A DNA stretch of 64,000 nt, taken from assembly GCF_039526245.1 (NCBI RefSeq), contig NZ_BAAAIV010000005.1:186001-250000 (forward strand), read 5' to 3'. Numbering within the stretch: the stretch's first letter is position 1; each line of letters starts with the position of its first letter. The notes beneath the pieces are model-generated. The model made no database searches. It was not told where the DNA came from and saw nothing but the letters and a program-made list of their open reading frames with translations. Source of the stretch: Arthrobacter_H rhombi (lineage in GTDB: Bacteria > Actinomycetota > Actinomycetes > Actinomycetales > Micrococcaceae). Below, one piece after another: positions 1 through 9,197 of this stretch. A program made the translations under genes and the position numbers.

Positions 1-2155
1 ATGCCCAGCCATGCCCCATCACGGCCAGCCCAGCCAACAACGTCACGGCGATGAGACTGCGCGCGATCGCCATGGAACCCAGAGCGCGGTTCATTTCCCC
101 TTGCCTGCGGAAACCGCGCCGGTGCAGGTAGATGAAAATGGTGAGGGCCAACAGTGCTGGAACAAGGAACGCGTAGCTGTCCACGCCGCGGACGGCGGCG
201 GCTCCCAATGCCAGCGCGGCGAAGATATCTGGCAGAAAGTACCTGGCCATGCGCAGGGCCTTATTTCGCACGCGGCGCACGCGTTTGCGCGCCAGACGGC
301 GTGCGCGCATCCGCTTGGCGTTGTCCGGCACCGGAGCCGTCGAGTCCGCGTCATCGATACTTTCATCGGGGTCGACTTCCACGCCCGAGTCTGCAATGGC
401 GTCCTCGGTGGTATCTGGGGCCTCCACTGGCTCCGCCACGTGGCGATGTTCGATGGTGTGGCGGGCCGCGTCGATGAAAGCGGAGGCATAGTCCTCTTCG
501 GGGAAGTTGCCGAGGTAGTCCTCGCGCAGCTCAGACCGGCGCGGGCGCAGGGGGTCGTCACCCAACATTGCATCCAGGACGGTGTCCACGTTCCGGACAT
601 CGGATTCGAGCAGGTAGGCAGCGCGGGCAATCGGATATTCATCGCAAAAGGATTCCATGGGCGTATTGACGACGACCATGGCCAAGGGCTTGCAAGAGTA
701 GAGATAGTCGGAGACCACACTGGAGACATCGGAGACCATCGCGTCGGACGCATTCATGCATCCGATGATGTCCAGGTCTTGTTCGGCGGCTTGGCCGAAG
801 ACATGCGCGGTGCCGGTCCGGGCTTCATCCTGACGAAGGAGATCGTGGACATTCCCGATGATTGCCGCATCCTCTTCGAAGTGGTAACTGAACGGATGTG
901 GCCGGAAGATGACGCGGACCCCGCGCTGCAGCAATGCCGAGACGATGGCGGCGGCTGAGGGGATGGAATGTAGAAACGTCTCCTCGACGTGGCCGCGCCA
1001 TGTCGGGGCATACAACACGGTGGGGCTCGCCGGCATCGCGGCCGGGGCCGGCTCGAGGACCTCGAGTTGCGGGCGCCCGACGATGGTGAACTTTGCCGGG
1101 TCCATGACGACTCCGTGGGCGGCGTAACGGCGGGTTGCCGCGGCGCCTGCGGCGTAGATCTGGTCGTACATGGCATGCGTCGGGTTATAGGACGGTGCCT
1201 TATCGGAATCGCCGTGGCCGAGGTATACGTGGGTGAACTGGCTGTAGCGCACCATGGCCCCGTTCCCGGATGACGCGTTGACGTAGAAGATGGTGCTCAG
1301 TGAGGGCACGATCAGATCGTCGAGGTCGCCGAGTCGCTTCCGCAGGATGACCGGGGCATCGGTGAGCCGGGTCAGCGCGTGCGCGGGTCCCTCGGAGCGC
1401 GTGACGACGATGAACTTCTTGCCCGTGCGCTCAAGATAGGGCAACCACATGGCCACCTGGTAGGAGGCGTCATCAGGACGAGCCGTGTAGATAGCGAATT
1501 CCGGCGCATAGTCGGCGATGAGTGAGGCCACCGTGCGTTCGACCCTGCCGTTGTAGCGTCGCCGAAGGAAGACGCTCGTGGCCCGGACCAACATGACGAC
1601 GGCGATGCAGGCGCCGAGAACGAACCAGCCCACAGCGGAGAGGTCCAAGGCGGCGACCAACACCCCATATCCGAGGAATAGCAGCTGGAGGTAGACGATC
1701 GTCTGTGTCAGCGGTAGAACGCGGGGTACCGGACCCGTTCCGGGCAGTTGGAGGATCGCGTGTCCTCCGCCGAGCCCGAAGCTGCGCAAGACGCGTTCCC
1801 CGACGATCATCCCGGCGCCGAGGACTACTGCCAAGGTGGTGAAGACGGATTCGAGGGTGCTTGGCGCCGTCGAGGCAGCCAACAACCCGGTGGAAGCCAA
1901 CATGCCCGCGCGGACCGGAGTGTACTTGGCCAATCCCGGGCGGAAATTGCGGTTCGGGATGAACAGGAAGAGCACGACGACGGCGACCCACGAAAGGCCG
2001 AGGATCCACCCCCAGGAGCCCTTGCCGCTGTGCTCGATGGCTACTAGGAGGGTTGCAGCCAGCACCACCACGACGATGACCAAGGCAATGACGACCTTCA
2101 ACCGGAGCCGAATGTGAGTCTGTGCTGCTGAGAGAGGGGAAGTGATCGGAGACAA
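1..2155 (-). CDS. Membrane-anchored CDP-glycerol glycerophosphotransferase-like protein (3' end beyond window)
   Basis: Minus-strand frame open from a TTG at 2155 to the left edge, about 718 codons, with the stop outside the window. The TTG is preceded by GAGGAA at good spacing; no ATG or GTG fits. Several hydrophobic segments occupy roughly residues 19-40, 50-66, 95-115 and 140-175. A GT-B glycerophosphotransferase-like region follows (about 190-545), with YAPTWRG near 381, RPHPFSYHF near 420 and SDVSSVVSDY near 476. These match the TagB/TagF family, which transfers glycerol-phosphate from CDP-glycerol to wall teichoic acid. After an acidic stretch and an Arg/Lys-rich stretch, one or two more membrane segments begin near 650. 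Family members are normally soluble or peripheral, so membrane segments at both ends are unusual. It is the last gene in the window of the minus-strand glycopolymer operon. The enzyme class is fairly sure; the acceptor is unknown. Confidence 0.8.
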   Translation of the reverse strand, partial: MSPITSPLSAAQTHIRLRLKVVIALVIVVVVLAATLLVAIEHSGKGSWGWILGLSWVAVVVLFLFIPNRNFRPGLAKYTPVRAGMLASTGLLAASTAPSTLESVFTTLAVVLGAGMIVGERVLRSFGLGGGHAILQLPGTGPVPRVLPLTQTIVYLQLLFLGYGVLVAALDLSAVGWFVLGACIAVVMLVRATSVFLRRRYNGRVERTVASLIADYAPEFAIYTARPDDASYQVAMWLPYLERTGKKFIVVTRSEGPAHALTRLTDAPVILRKRLGDLDDLIVPSLSTIFYVNASSGNGAMVRYSQFTHVYLGHGDSDKAPSYNPTHAMYDQIYAAGAAATRRYAAHGVVMDPAKFTIVGRPQLEVLEPAPAAMPASPTVLYAPTWRGHVEETFLHSIPSAAAIVSALLQRGVRVIFRPHPFSYHFEEDAAIIGNVHDLLRQDEARTGTAHVFGQAAEQDLDIIGCMNASDAMVSDVSSVVSDYLYSCKPLAMVVVNTPMESFCDEYPIARAAYLLESDVRNVDTVLDAMLGDDPLRPRRSELREDYLGNFPEEDYASAFIDAARHTIEHRHVAEPVEAPDTTEDAIADSGVEVDPDESIDDADSTAPVPDNAKRMRARRLARKRVRRVRNKALRMARYFLPDIFAALALGAAAVRGVDSYAFLVPALLALTIFIYLHRRGFRRQGEMNRALGSMAIARSLIAVTLLAGLAVMGHGWA

Positions 2156-2210
2156 AGGTGGAGATTCCTCGGGGATCGGGTCGGGTGAATAATTCGCGTC
2201 GCGTGGTCCG

Positions 2211-4022
2211 CTACATGGTCTTGAAGCTGAGGAAGCCTTTGACGGTGCGGTAACTGACCCGCCCTTCATGGCGCCAAGGCGATGACTTGTCCGATACGGG
2301 GATCCGGAGTCGGCGGGCCACGTTGTGTCCCGAGACCTGCAGATAGGCATCGAGGGGTTCGGTGCTGCCCCGTGCCAGGGTGGCCGCGGGCAGCGGATTG
2401 GCCACGGTGACCACGCCGTCGTCCAACAGGCCTGGGGAGAGGAAAATACTGCCGGACTGACGATCGACCCAGACGAGATCGAATTTCAGGTCTGCGAGCC
2501 TGCCTTGGGAGAGCACAACGTCGACGGGGACGCGCAAGGAAGCGCTCTCGTCCTCTCCCGTGGGGATTGCCTCGCGGGGGCGAAGGTTGTCGAACAGTAC
2601 CCGGGTAGACCGCTGCCGCCGTGCAATGTCGAAGGCGCTTGCCCACTGGTGCAAAGCGGCGTCAACTCCGAAATCCTTGCTGCGGCGCCAAGCCATGCGG
2701 GAAACCAGACGGGCGCGCAGTCCGTGCTTCATGGCTCGAAGCACTGATTGGGCGGCCCATTTCTCTGAGGATTTGGGGACCAGGAATCCGGTGACCGCAT
2801 GCTGGATGAGGTCTTGGGGCCCATACCTGATGTCGAGGGCGACGGCCGGGCAACCGCGGCCCATGGCCTCCATGAGAACCAGGGGCTGCATTTCGCTGTG
2901 GCTAGTCAGCAAGGTGAATGCCGCCGTGTCGAAATGACGGGCAGCCTGGGGTGTGGGGCCGTGGAAGGTGACCACACCGTCCAGACCCATCGCAGTACGC
3001 AATGCTGCGAGCTCTTCGGCATCCGGGCCTCCGCCGTAGATGTCGAGCGTGACGCGCGGGTCTTCTTGGTGCGCCAATTTGATGATGCGCATCGCTGCCG
3101 GAATGTTCTTTACAGGAGCCAGACGCGCGACCATCACACCACGCGTTCTCGAGCGCAGGGAAAACGGAGGGTACTTCGGGCTGCGCGGGACGATGTTAGT
3201 GACGACGAACCGGTTGTCTGCCGGGCCGAAACGCTCTTCGAGGTCCTTCCGGTTCCGATGAGTCAGGGTCACCACGCCGTCCCAGCGTTCCTGCGTTGTC
3301 AGGAACGGTCGGCGTTGAGGTGTCAGTGGTCCAGTCAAGGGGTGGCCAGCGGCCACCGCATGATATCCGTGAAGCACGTGGAATTTGTAGGTGTCGGGCC
3401 GCTCGTAGGAACCAAAATGCATTGCGGAGAACTTGGAGTCGACGATGAGGTAAGTCGGTCCGTGGTTTTTGATCTCGTCGAACCAAGCCCGATACAGGGA
3501 TCCGGCTTCCGGGAAAGTAGTCGTCCCGGAGTCGTCGTGACGGATGAACCGGCGGCTGGTCCGTTTCCCGGACGAGTCATGTCGGCGAAATTCCTCCAAG
3601 TACGCGGAGCCGTCGGGCCGTGTGTAGGTCAAGTGGGTCGCCAACCCGGACTCGGGATCGGTCTCTGTATGGCAGAAGGGGAACCCGTCGTCGTCGTTTT
3701 CCCAGGAGGCGGCGTCGTCTGCCCGGGGGGCCAACCGGAGGCCCGCCGGATCGCCCGTTCGGGCGCGGAGTTCTTCGTGGAAGTTGACCATGGTGACGCT
3801 GGCGTTAATACGGCCTTCGTCGATGAGTCGTTGCTTGACGGGTGCGTACGAGGGACGGGGATCGACCGTCACCACCGTGGTGGGCACCTGGGCTACATCG
3901 GCGAAAACACGTGCGCGTTCGAGCATCGCCGCGGTGAGGCCGCCGAAGGAATCCGCGATGTGCATCGTGATCATGTAGTAGTCGCCACGCGGCAGGACCG
4001 GCGGGCGGTGACGTGGCCGCAT
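2211..4022 (-). CDS. GT4-family glycosyltransferase (TagE/GtfA-like)
   Basis: 603 residues, GT-B fold retaining glycosyltransferase. The C-terminal Rossmann half shows ARLAPVKN near 300, YGGGPDAEEL, and the EX7E catalytic pair in EMQPLVLME near 377. RYGPQDLI follows; such a YGP-x-D-I segment is typical of TagE/GtfA-type enzymes that glucosylate poly(glycerol-phosphate) or add GlcNAc to adhesins. A beta-rich tail of about 150 residues follows the GT domain and is not recognised. I chose the ATG at 4022 because GAGG lies six bases upstream; an in-frame TTG at 4034 has no comparable site. It sits between two CDP-glycerol transferases, so decoration of a glycerol-phosphate polymer with sugar is the likely role (inference). 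Confidence 0.85.
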   Translation of the reverse strand: MRPRHRPPVLPRGDYYMITMHIADSFGGLTAAMLERARVFADVAQVPTTVVTVDPRPSYAPVKQRLIDEGRINASVTMVNFHEELRARTGDPAGLRLAPRADDAASWENDDDGFPFCHTETDPESGLATHLTYTRPDGSAYLEEFRRHDSSGKRTSRRFIRHDDSGTTTFPEAGSLYRAWFDEIKNHGPTYLIVDSKFSAMHFGSYERPDTYKFHVLHGYHAVAAGHPLTGPLTPQRRPFLTTQERWDGVVTLTHRNRKDLEERFGPADNRFVVTNIVPRSPKYPPFSLRSRTRGVMVARLAPVKNIPAAMRIIKLAHQEDPRVTLDIYGGGPDAEELAALRTAMGLDGVVTFHGPTPQAARHFDTAAFTLLTSHSEMQPLVLMEAMGRGCPAVALDIRYGPQDLIQHAVTGFLVPKSSEKWAAQSVLRAMKHGLRARLVSRMAWRRSKDFGVDAALHQWASAFDIARRQRSTRVLFDNLRPREAIPTGEDESASLRVPVDVVLSQGRLADLKFDLVWVDRQSGSIFLSPGLLDDGVVTVANPLPAATLARGSTEPLDAYLQVSGHNVARRLRIPVSDKSSPWRHEGRVSYRTVKGFLSFKTM

Positions 4023-4100
4023 TATTGTCCTCAAGAGGTCGATGTCGTCTGGAAGCCGGGGATGCCGACGATGTATAGCGGCAACTCTAACCGCCAGACG

Positions 4101-5267
4101 TCAGTCCCGCACGGATTTGAGTAATTCGTGCGAGGCGTGGATGAAACGCTCGGTTCCCGTGCCGAGCTCGGCCGGGCCGAAAACGAGGTCACGGAATTTA
4201 CGCTGCCGCGCATCAGGTCCCCGGTGTGCCAGTTCGAGAATGCGATCGACGACATCCGGCGGAATGGAGGGCCACGTCGTGACGAAGTCGGTCAAGCGAT
4301 GTGCTATTCCCGGTTCCGGGGGAGCGGGGGCGCTTAGGACCACAGTCGGCTTACCCAGCCCCACCGAATCCATGGCCATCGCGGAAATATCCGTGACCAC
4401 TACATCGGCTAGCGAAATTGCCGACACTCCGTCACGGGGGGACTTCGAAGATGTTCCCAGTAGCTGCCGCGCCTCGTGCAACGCATGTGCGTATTCTGCC
4501 GCATACGTCCCGGTCTTCGGATGGGGGCGGAAGACTAGCCGCACTCGCGGGTCCCGGCACAGGGTGCGGACCAGGTCGAGTCCGTTTTCCCGGAGGGAGC
4601 TGTACGCCATGGCTGGGCCGTCGCCTTCCCATGTGGGGGCGTACAGGACAACGGGAACGTCGGTCGTCGGGCGTGCCACGGAGCGTGCGAGATCGAGTTG
4701 AGGGCGGCCGATTTCCACCAGATGTGATGCATCGATACGGCGGACATGGTGGAGGATTCGCTCCCTGGAGGCCGGGCCGGCGATGAATGCGACATCGTAG
4801 GCCTTGAGTTGATTGGAGACCATGGAAGACTTCTCGCTTTCGCCGTGGCTCAAATGGACGTGGTAAGGCCCATTGATGCGCAGCGTCGTGAAATTCGCCT
4901 GATTGTTATTGACGTAGAAGAGAACTTGGACCTGGTGGGCAGCGATAAAATCCTCCACGGCGGAGGCCTGCGTGCAAAGGACGATCGGTAACCGACCGGA
5001 GTCTAGGAGGCGGGTGGCAGTGTCGGCGTTGGCGAGCAAGAGCGTGACCGATGTTCCGGTCGCCGCGAGTCGGTCCAAGGCCGGAAGCCATTGTTCCAAC
5101 TGGTAGGCACCCCGGGGGGTATCTGCGAAGTAGACGGCGAATGGGCTGATGGCCGGAGGTACCGTCTCCTTCGCCAGACGCCGACGGACCCTTGGTTCGT
5201 TGACCGCCGAGCTCAGTCGAGATCGGACACGACGCAGGACTGCTGCTACTTTCTTCCGCTGGAGCAT
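4101..5267 (-). CDS. CDP-glycerol glycerophosphotransferase family protein
   Basis: 388 residues. Motifs of the TagB/TagF/SpsB family are visible: SHGESEKSSM near 144 (equivalent to the HG motif of the nucleotide site), GRPQLDL, YAPTWEGDGP near 210, RPHPKTGTY near 250 and TDISAMAMDS near 292. The enzyme transfers glycerol-phosphate from CDP-glycerol at the inner face of the membrane. No membrane segment is evident, and the N-terminus is basic, as expected for peripheral attachment. Spacing to the genes on both sides is about 78 bases in the same orientation, consistent with one operon. Whether it is a primase (TagB-like, one unit) or a polymerase (TagF-like) cannot be told from sequence; its short length favours primase-type activity. 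Confidence 0.85.
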   Translation of the reverse strand: MLQRKKVAAVLRRVRSRLSSAVNEPRVRRRLAKETVPPAISPFAVYFADTPRGAYQLEQWLPALDRLAATGTSVTLLLANADTATRLLDSGRLPIVLCTQASAVEDFIAAHQVQVLFYVNNNQANFTTLRINGPYHVHLSHGESEKSSMVSNQLKAYDVAFIAGPASRERILHHVRRIDASHLVEIGRPQLDLARSVARPTTDVPVVLYAPTWEGDGPAMAYSSLRENGLDLVRTLCRDPRVRLVFRPHPKTGTYAAEYAHALHEARQLLGTSSKSPRDGVSAISLADVVVTDISAMAMDSVGLGKPTVVLSAPAPPEPGIAHRLTDFVTTWPSIPPDVVDRILELAHRGPDARQRKFRDLVFGPAELGTGTERFIHASHELLKSVRD

Positions 5268-5345
5268 TGGACCAGCTTAGTGGTAACGGTCGCTGCCATC
5301 CCCGCGGCGACCCTGGGCCTCCCCGGGTCGCCGCACGGGTTGTTG

Positions 5346-8018
5346 TTAGTGGCGGCTCCACTCGGCCTTGAAAGGAGTGGCAAGCTGAGACCACGGCTTG
5401 CTGGTGTCCCTCCAGTTGACCAAGAACGGATCGTCGTCGACCGCGTAGCCGGGAGCATGGTTCCAAGAACGGTTCAGTTCGTCCCGGTCCGGACCAACGA
5501 CAGTATTGAGTGCCTCCCGAAAGCTCATTCCGTAATCGAGGATCAGGGGAACGAGGTGCGCTCCGAGCTGACGCTGGTTGGCAAGGTCGAGATTGAGCAC
5601 CATGACATTGGGGTCGAAGGTGGCGAAATTTCCTGGACGGAGCCGGTGCGTGGCGAAAACGAGTTCAAGAGCCTTCTGGTTGTTCTTTCCCTGGCGGCTG
5701 GCCACGCGGCGGAAGAGTTCTAGGCCCCCTGTATGGCCACGGTGCTGGTCGTTGGCAGCGGTGACGAGGTGGTCGGCGGACGGTGCCTGGGCGGCTAGGG
5801 AGGCTATGTCGGACCTGACCAGGGCGGATGCCGGAAGGAAGATGAGGTTTCCGCTACCGGGCACGGCCTCGGCGGCCAAAGCCAGTACCACTTCGTGGCG
5901 CGAGGAACGCTTGTGGCCGGCGGTCAGTGACGCCAGTGCGGATTCGTCGGGAGTGATCCACGCGATGGGGAACGAAAGATCTGCGGATTCCAGTTCGGCT
6001 CGCTCCTGACTCGTCGAACCGTCGGCGGCTATCCAGATGGCAACTTGAGAATCCGTGTGGGCCGCGATCGAGCGAACCAGTGCCGGAACGTGCCTTAATT
6101 CGCCGCGGCGGGCATCGATAATCACCTTCACCGAGGGGTTGGCGCCCGTAGCGATCGTGCTTTCGTCTGCAACCGTCACAGATTGGAGGATTGAATCCGC
6201 AACGCGAGGTTCCAGTACGCGGAGACTGGCCGATGCCAAGTATTCGTCCGCCTCGGCCATGGCCGGTGCGCAGATCTCGCGCCAGGTCGCGTAGACCTCT
6301 TCCTCAGTGACGCCCGAGGCAATCGTCTGGAGCATGGTGGACGCTTTGTCCAGGATGCCGTTACGGATGCGATCGAAGGCTTCATCTGTGGTGTCGATCA
6401 GACCGCCGAAACGGTTGTCCGACCGGTTCTTGGGCAAGAACGTCACCTGGGAGCCCACGGAACGGGCCGGCAGGAAGCAATGGAGCCGCGAAGTCACGAC
6501 GTTGTTGTATTCGAGGTGGTAGTGCGAGACCCACTCCCGCGCCAGGCGGAGGTTTTCTACGAAGGAAAGGGACCGGATGCCAGTTTGCGCCTGCGTCCGG
6601 GATTCGCCCGGACCCGTCTTCGGGGCGTCGACGTAAATGGTCTGGTCCCGTGTGTCAGCGCCGTCCCGGCGGAAGACCGTGTCAATCGTAGTGGTCAGGC
6701 ATCCTGAGAAGAACGCCGGGATTCCCGCTGTCCGAAGAAGCGCGACAGTCTGCCAGTCGCGACAACCGACGGGCGCGTACTTGCGCAGGTAGTCGACGGT
6801 CTCGGGGGTCAACATGTCCGGGTAACGCACGTAAACGGACAGCAGGACCGGACGGAGGTTCGGGTGGAACGGAATACCGTAGCCCTGGTTGAACGTGTGA
6901 TGCATGTACCAGCCGAACGTCAACGCCCATGTTTTTTCCGGCAGGGCCTGATAGGGGTTGCCGTCCCGATTCAGCTCGAGCAGGTTGAGCTGCGCGGACC
7001 GGCCGTCCACCATGCGCTCCGTCTTCGTGGTTGCACGGAGTTCGTTGGCGAACTCCACCAAATGGGCATCGCCATCGAAGGTGAAATTGCGTTGGCGCAC
7101 GATGTGCCCCATCGAGGCTACGGACTGGATGTAGTCACCGATGTTCCGCGAGGTCACGTCGGGTTGTTCGTAGCCCATAATGCCGTAGTTGATAGTGCCG
7201 GGGACTACGGGGATCTCGGCCCGGTGGCTGCCCTCGGGAAGCCAGCTGGATAAGCGGGTCAGTTCCTTGTTGATGTGGTTGGATCTGGCCGAGTTGGGGA
7301 GCTGCCTGGCGATGTCGATCAACGTCCTGGCCTGACCGTCCAGTCCTCGTGCCAGGGCCTTCTGTGCGACATGAAGCAATGAGGAGGCGTCCCAGCGCTG
7401 GACACGGCCGGATTCCAGATCGGCATTGAGGATGGGGGCAGCGTCGGAGCCCAGTGCGCCGAAGGCGGCGGCATAGAGTTCGTCAGCGACCGGCTCGGAG
7501 GCCGAGGTGTTGGCGATCTCCTCGAAGACTGTCCATGCGTTGGCCGGCCCGGAGCTGCCCAAAAGGGAAGCTCCGAGAATGGCACTGCCCAAATTCCTGG
7601 TCCCTGGCTGTTCGCGCAGGGAATGGCCGATGGCCACCGCCTGATGGCGGTCCCCATTCTTGATGAGTTGGCGCACTCCGCCCAGAAGGGAGGCATCCAG
7701 TGAAGCTCCACGGGCCAGCTGGTCGAGATAGCCTGATCCGGACTTGGCCCGACGAGCCGCCTCGACCTTTAATTCGATGGCTGCCTTGGTTGGTGGTGTG
7801 TTGCCCGTGCCATTCCCCGCCGAATCGGCTTCGGGGAATTCCCGTTCCAAGGATCTGTATCCGAGAACGAACCCGTCCTTCGGCGAGCCAGTCAGTGGGG
7901 ATCCGGCTATGCGCGCGACCGTGGGCATTGCCTGACGGGCCACCGGCGCTAAGACATTCTTCAGGCGCCGTTTCAGAGGCGGGACGACAGAATCAGGTGA
8001 CCAATTATTGGGGTTCAA
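5346..8018 (-). CDS. Polysaccharide pyruvyl transferase fused to a GT8-like domain
   Basis: 890 residues in three parts. Residues about 60-240 are helical and TPR-like. Residues about 270-600 match polysaccharide pyruvyl transferase (PF04230), with NIGDYIQSVAS near 295 and TSRLHCFLPA near 510, the conserved RLH of the family. It adds a pyruvate ketal to sugars from phosphoenolpyruvate. Residues about 630-890 resemble a GT8 glycosyltransferase: FDPNVMVLNL near 805, a WN-x-x-P-x-Y segment, and NWRDTSKPW near 872 in place of the usual HxGxxKPW. The metal-binding DxD expected near 722 reads LPAS, so the module may be inactive or metal-independent. The start is TTG, with AGGA about seven bases upstream. 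It is the first gene of the minus-strand glycopolymer operon. Confidence 0.75.
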   Translation of the reverse strand: MNPNNWSPDSVVPPLKRRLKNVLAPVARQAMPTVARIAGSPLTGSPKDGFVLGYRSLEREFPEADSAGNGTGNTPPTKAAIELKVEAARRAKSGSGYLDQLARGASLDASLLGGVRQLIKNGDRHQAVAIGHSLREQPGTRNLGSAILGASLLGSSGPANAWTVFEEIANTSASEPVADELYAAAFGALGSDAAPILNADLESGRVQRWDASSLLHVAQKALARGLDGQARTLIDIARQLPNSARSNHINKELTRLSSWLPEGSHRAEIPVVPGTINYGIMGYEQPDVTSRNIGDYIQSVASMGHIVRQRNFTFDGDAHLVEFANELRATTKTERMVDGRSAQLNLLELNRDGNPYQALPEKTWALTFGWYMHHTFNQGYGIPFHPNLRPVLLSVYVRYPDMLTPETVDYLRKYAPVGCRDWQTVALLRTAGIPAFFSGCLTTTIDTVFRRDGADTRDQTIYVDAPKTGPGESRTQAQTGIRSLSFVENLRLAREWVSHYHLEYNNVVTSRLHCFLPARSVGSQVTFLPKNRSDNRFGGLIDTTDEAFDRIRNGILDKASTMLQTIASGVTEEEVYATWREICAPAMAEADEYLASASLRVLEPRVADSILQSVTVADESTIATGANPSVKVIIDARRGELRHVPALVRSIAAHTDSQVAIWIAADGSTSQERAELESADLSFPIAWITPDESALASLTAGHKRSSRHEVVLALAAEAVPGSGNLIFLPASALVRSDIASLAAQAPSADHLVTAANDQHRGHTGGLELFRRVASRQGKNNQKALELVFATHRLRPGNFATFDPNVMVLNLDLANQRQLGAHLVPLILDYGMSFREALNTVVGPDRDELNRSWNHAPGYAVDDDPFLVNWRDTSKPWSQLATPFKAEWSRH

Positions 8019-8577
8019 AAGAGAATCCTGCGCTTTCGGTTTCGACTATGCCCCCAATAACCCACCCATCATAGCGGTGCGACATGGGAGGATGCTTATG
8101 TGCGAAGTCTCCGGGCGTGCCGCGCATGGTTTCGAATGAGGCGATCGCCTGGGTCGCCTTCGGCTGTCATCCGCAAGCCGAGCCATGGGAGCCGGTCGCG
8201 GTCCGGTTCGAGACTGGCGTAACCCGTCCGTGCAGTGCGCGAGCGTCATGTCCGGTGGTGCTAGCCAGAACGTCCTGCTCTCATGGTCTGCGTATTCTTC
8301 CCCTTCTGCCGAGTATGGTCAGAGGGGACCCGCGAATCGGCCATCGGCCAGCGCCCTGGCACGCGCCCACTCATGTCGTGCAACCGGGCCGCGCATACGC
8401 GAGGGGTAGGATGTAGCAGCTGTGGGTAGCGTGCGACGGACGCCAATGTGGGCCGACCAGACGGCTACTGATGGCTGCCGCCTCCGGGCATACCGGGGCG
8501 TCCGGGCGTTTCGGTTTGGGTGCCTGCCAACCGTCAGGCTATGATGTAATGTCGGTCTTTGTTCTACAGGAGTACTC
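8019..8577. other. Intergenic region between divergent operons
   Basis: About 560 bases without a supported gene. The left end should hold the promoter of the minus-strand glycopolymer operon; on that strand a TATGAT hexamer lies at 8068-8073, with no clear -35. The right end holds the DUF177/rpmF promoter (8516-8545). A stretch around 8205-8225 contains a GGTTCGAGAC string like a tRNA T-arm, but no cloverleaf can be built. Short open frames here lack ribosome sites and have the composition of non-coding DNA. Confidence 0.5.
8516..8545 (+). promoter_or_regulatory. Candidate sigma-70 type promoter for DUF177-rpmF-rnc-mutM
   Basis: TTGGGT (8516-8521) and TATGAT (8540-8545) are separated by 18 bases. 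Transcription would start near 8552, giving a leader of about 26 bases to the AGGAG/ATT start at 8578. That favours the upstream start of the DUF177 gene. Confidence 0.5.
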
Positions 8578-9195
8578 ATTAGCGATAAGCGTTCAGATCA
8601 TCCGTCGTCACGCGGAATAGATCGCAGCTCGCCGTTGGTCTTTTCGGCCAAGGAATTTGGGGGTCCCCCCGGTTCCATGAAGACTCTTGAACGGACCGTG
8701 CCCGCCCCCCGTGAAATGGGTGCGGCACTGATCGGAATCGAAGAGGGATCGAATATAGATCTGGATCTTCGATTCGAGGCCGTACACGAGGGAATCTTGG
8801 TTTCCGGTACAGCGTTCTCGGGTATTACCGGGGAATGTGGCCGGTGTCTGGAGCCCATCGCGTACGACCTCGAGTCCGACATACAGGAGCTGTTCTTCTT
8901 TGAAGGCAATGAATTGCCCGAGGAGGAGGATGTAGACCAGCACCAGATCATCGATGATTTCATCGACCTGGAGCCGGTGCTCCGGAACACAGTGGTGACC
9001 GCACTGCCGTTCCAACCGGTGTGCCAGGAGGACTGCGAAGGCCTTTGCGTCGAATGTGGTATCCGCCTTGCGGACGAACCTGGCCACCACCATGAGATCC
9101 TAGATCCCCGCTGGGCTGCCCTTACGGGGTTGACCGGCACCGCCGCAGACAATGCGGCATCGAGTACAGATTCAGTCGAGAGAGAAGAGAGTTAG
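8578..9195 (+). CDS. DUF177 (YceD) family metal-binding protein
   Basis: Protein of the YceD/DUF177 family, found in front of rpmF in most bacteria and linked to ribosome/23S rRNA metabolism. The conserved block begins at PLVFSAKEFGGPPGS. It continues through GECGRCLEP and C-x3-C-x3-C-x2-C (CQEDCEGLCVEC), a cysteine set suited to zinc. The first canonical start is a TTG at 8635, which cuts into the conserved N-terminus and has no ribosome site. A perfect AGGAG (8568-8572) sits five bases before an in-frame ATT at 8578, giving an N-terminus reading (M)SDKRSDHPSS. I therefore place the start at ATT and treat it as provisional (8635 if noncanonical starts are excluded). rpmF follows after two bases. 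Confidence 0.85.
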   Translation: MSDKRSDHPSSRGIDRSSPLVFSAKEFGGPPGSMKTLERTVPAPREMGAALIGIEEGSNIDLDLRFEAVHEGILVSGTAFSGITGECGRCLEPIAYDLESDIQELFFFEGNELPEEEDVDQHQIIDDFIDLEPVLRNTVVTALPFQPVCQEDCEGLCVECGIRLADEPGHHHEILDPRWAALTGLTGTAADNAASSTDSVEREES

Positions 9196-9197
9196 CC

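Noticed and set aside
11..958. Long plus-strand open frame at the left edge
   Set aside because: It lies opposite the CDP-glycerol transferase gene, has no family similarity and has the composition of an antisense frame in GC-rich DNA.
2799..4124. Plus-strand frame of 441 codons
   Set aside because: Antisense to the GT4 gene; the minus frame carries clear GT motifs.
8205..8225. tRNA T-arm-like GGTTCGAGAC string
   Set aside because: No acceptor, D or anticodon stem can be paired around it.
8084..8416. 110-codon plus-strand frame in the 8.0-8.6 kb spacer
   Set aside because: No similarity and no ribosome site; amino-acid composition looks random.
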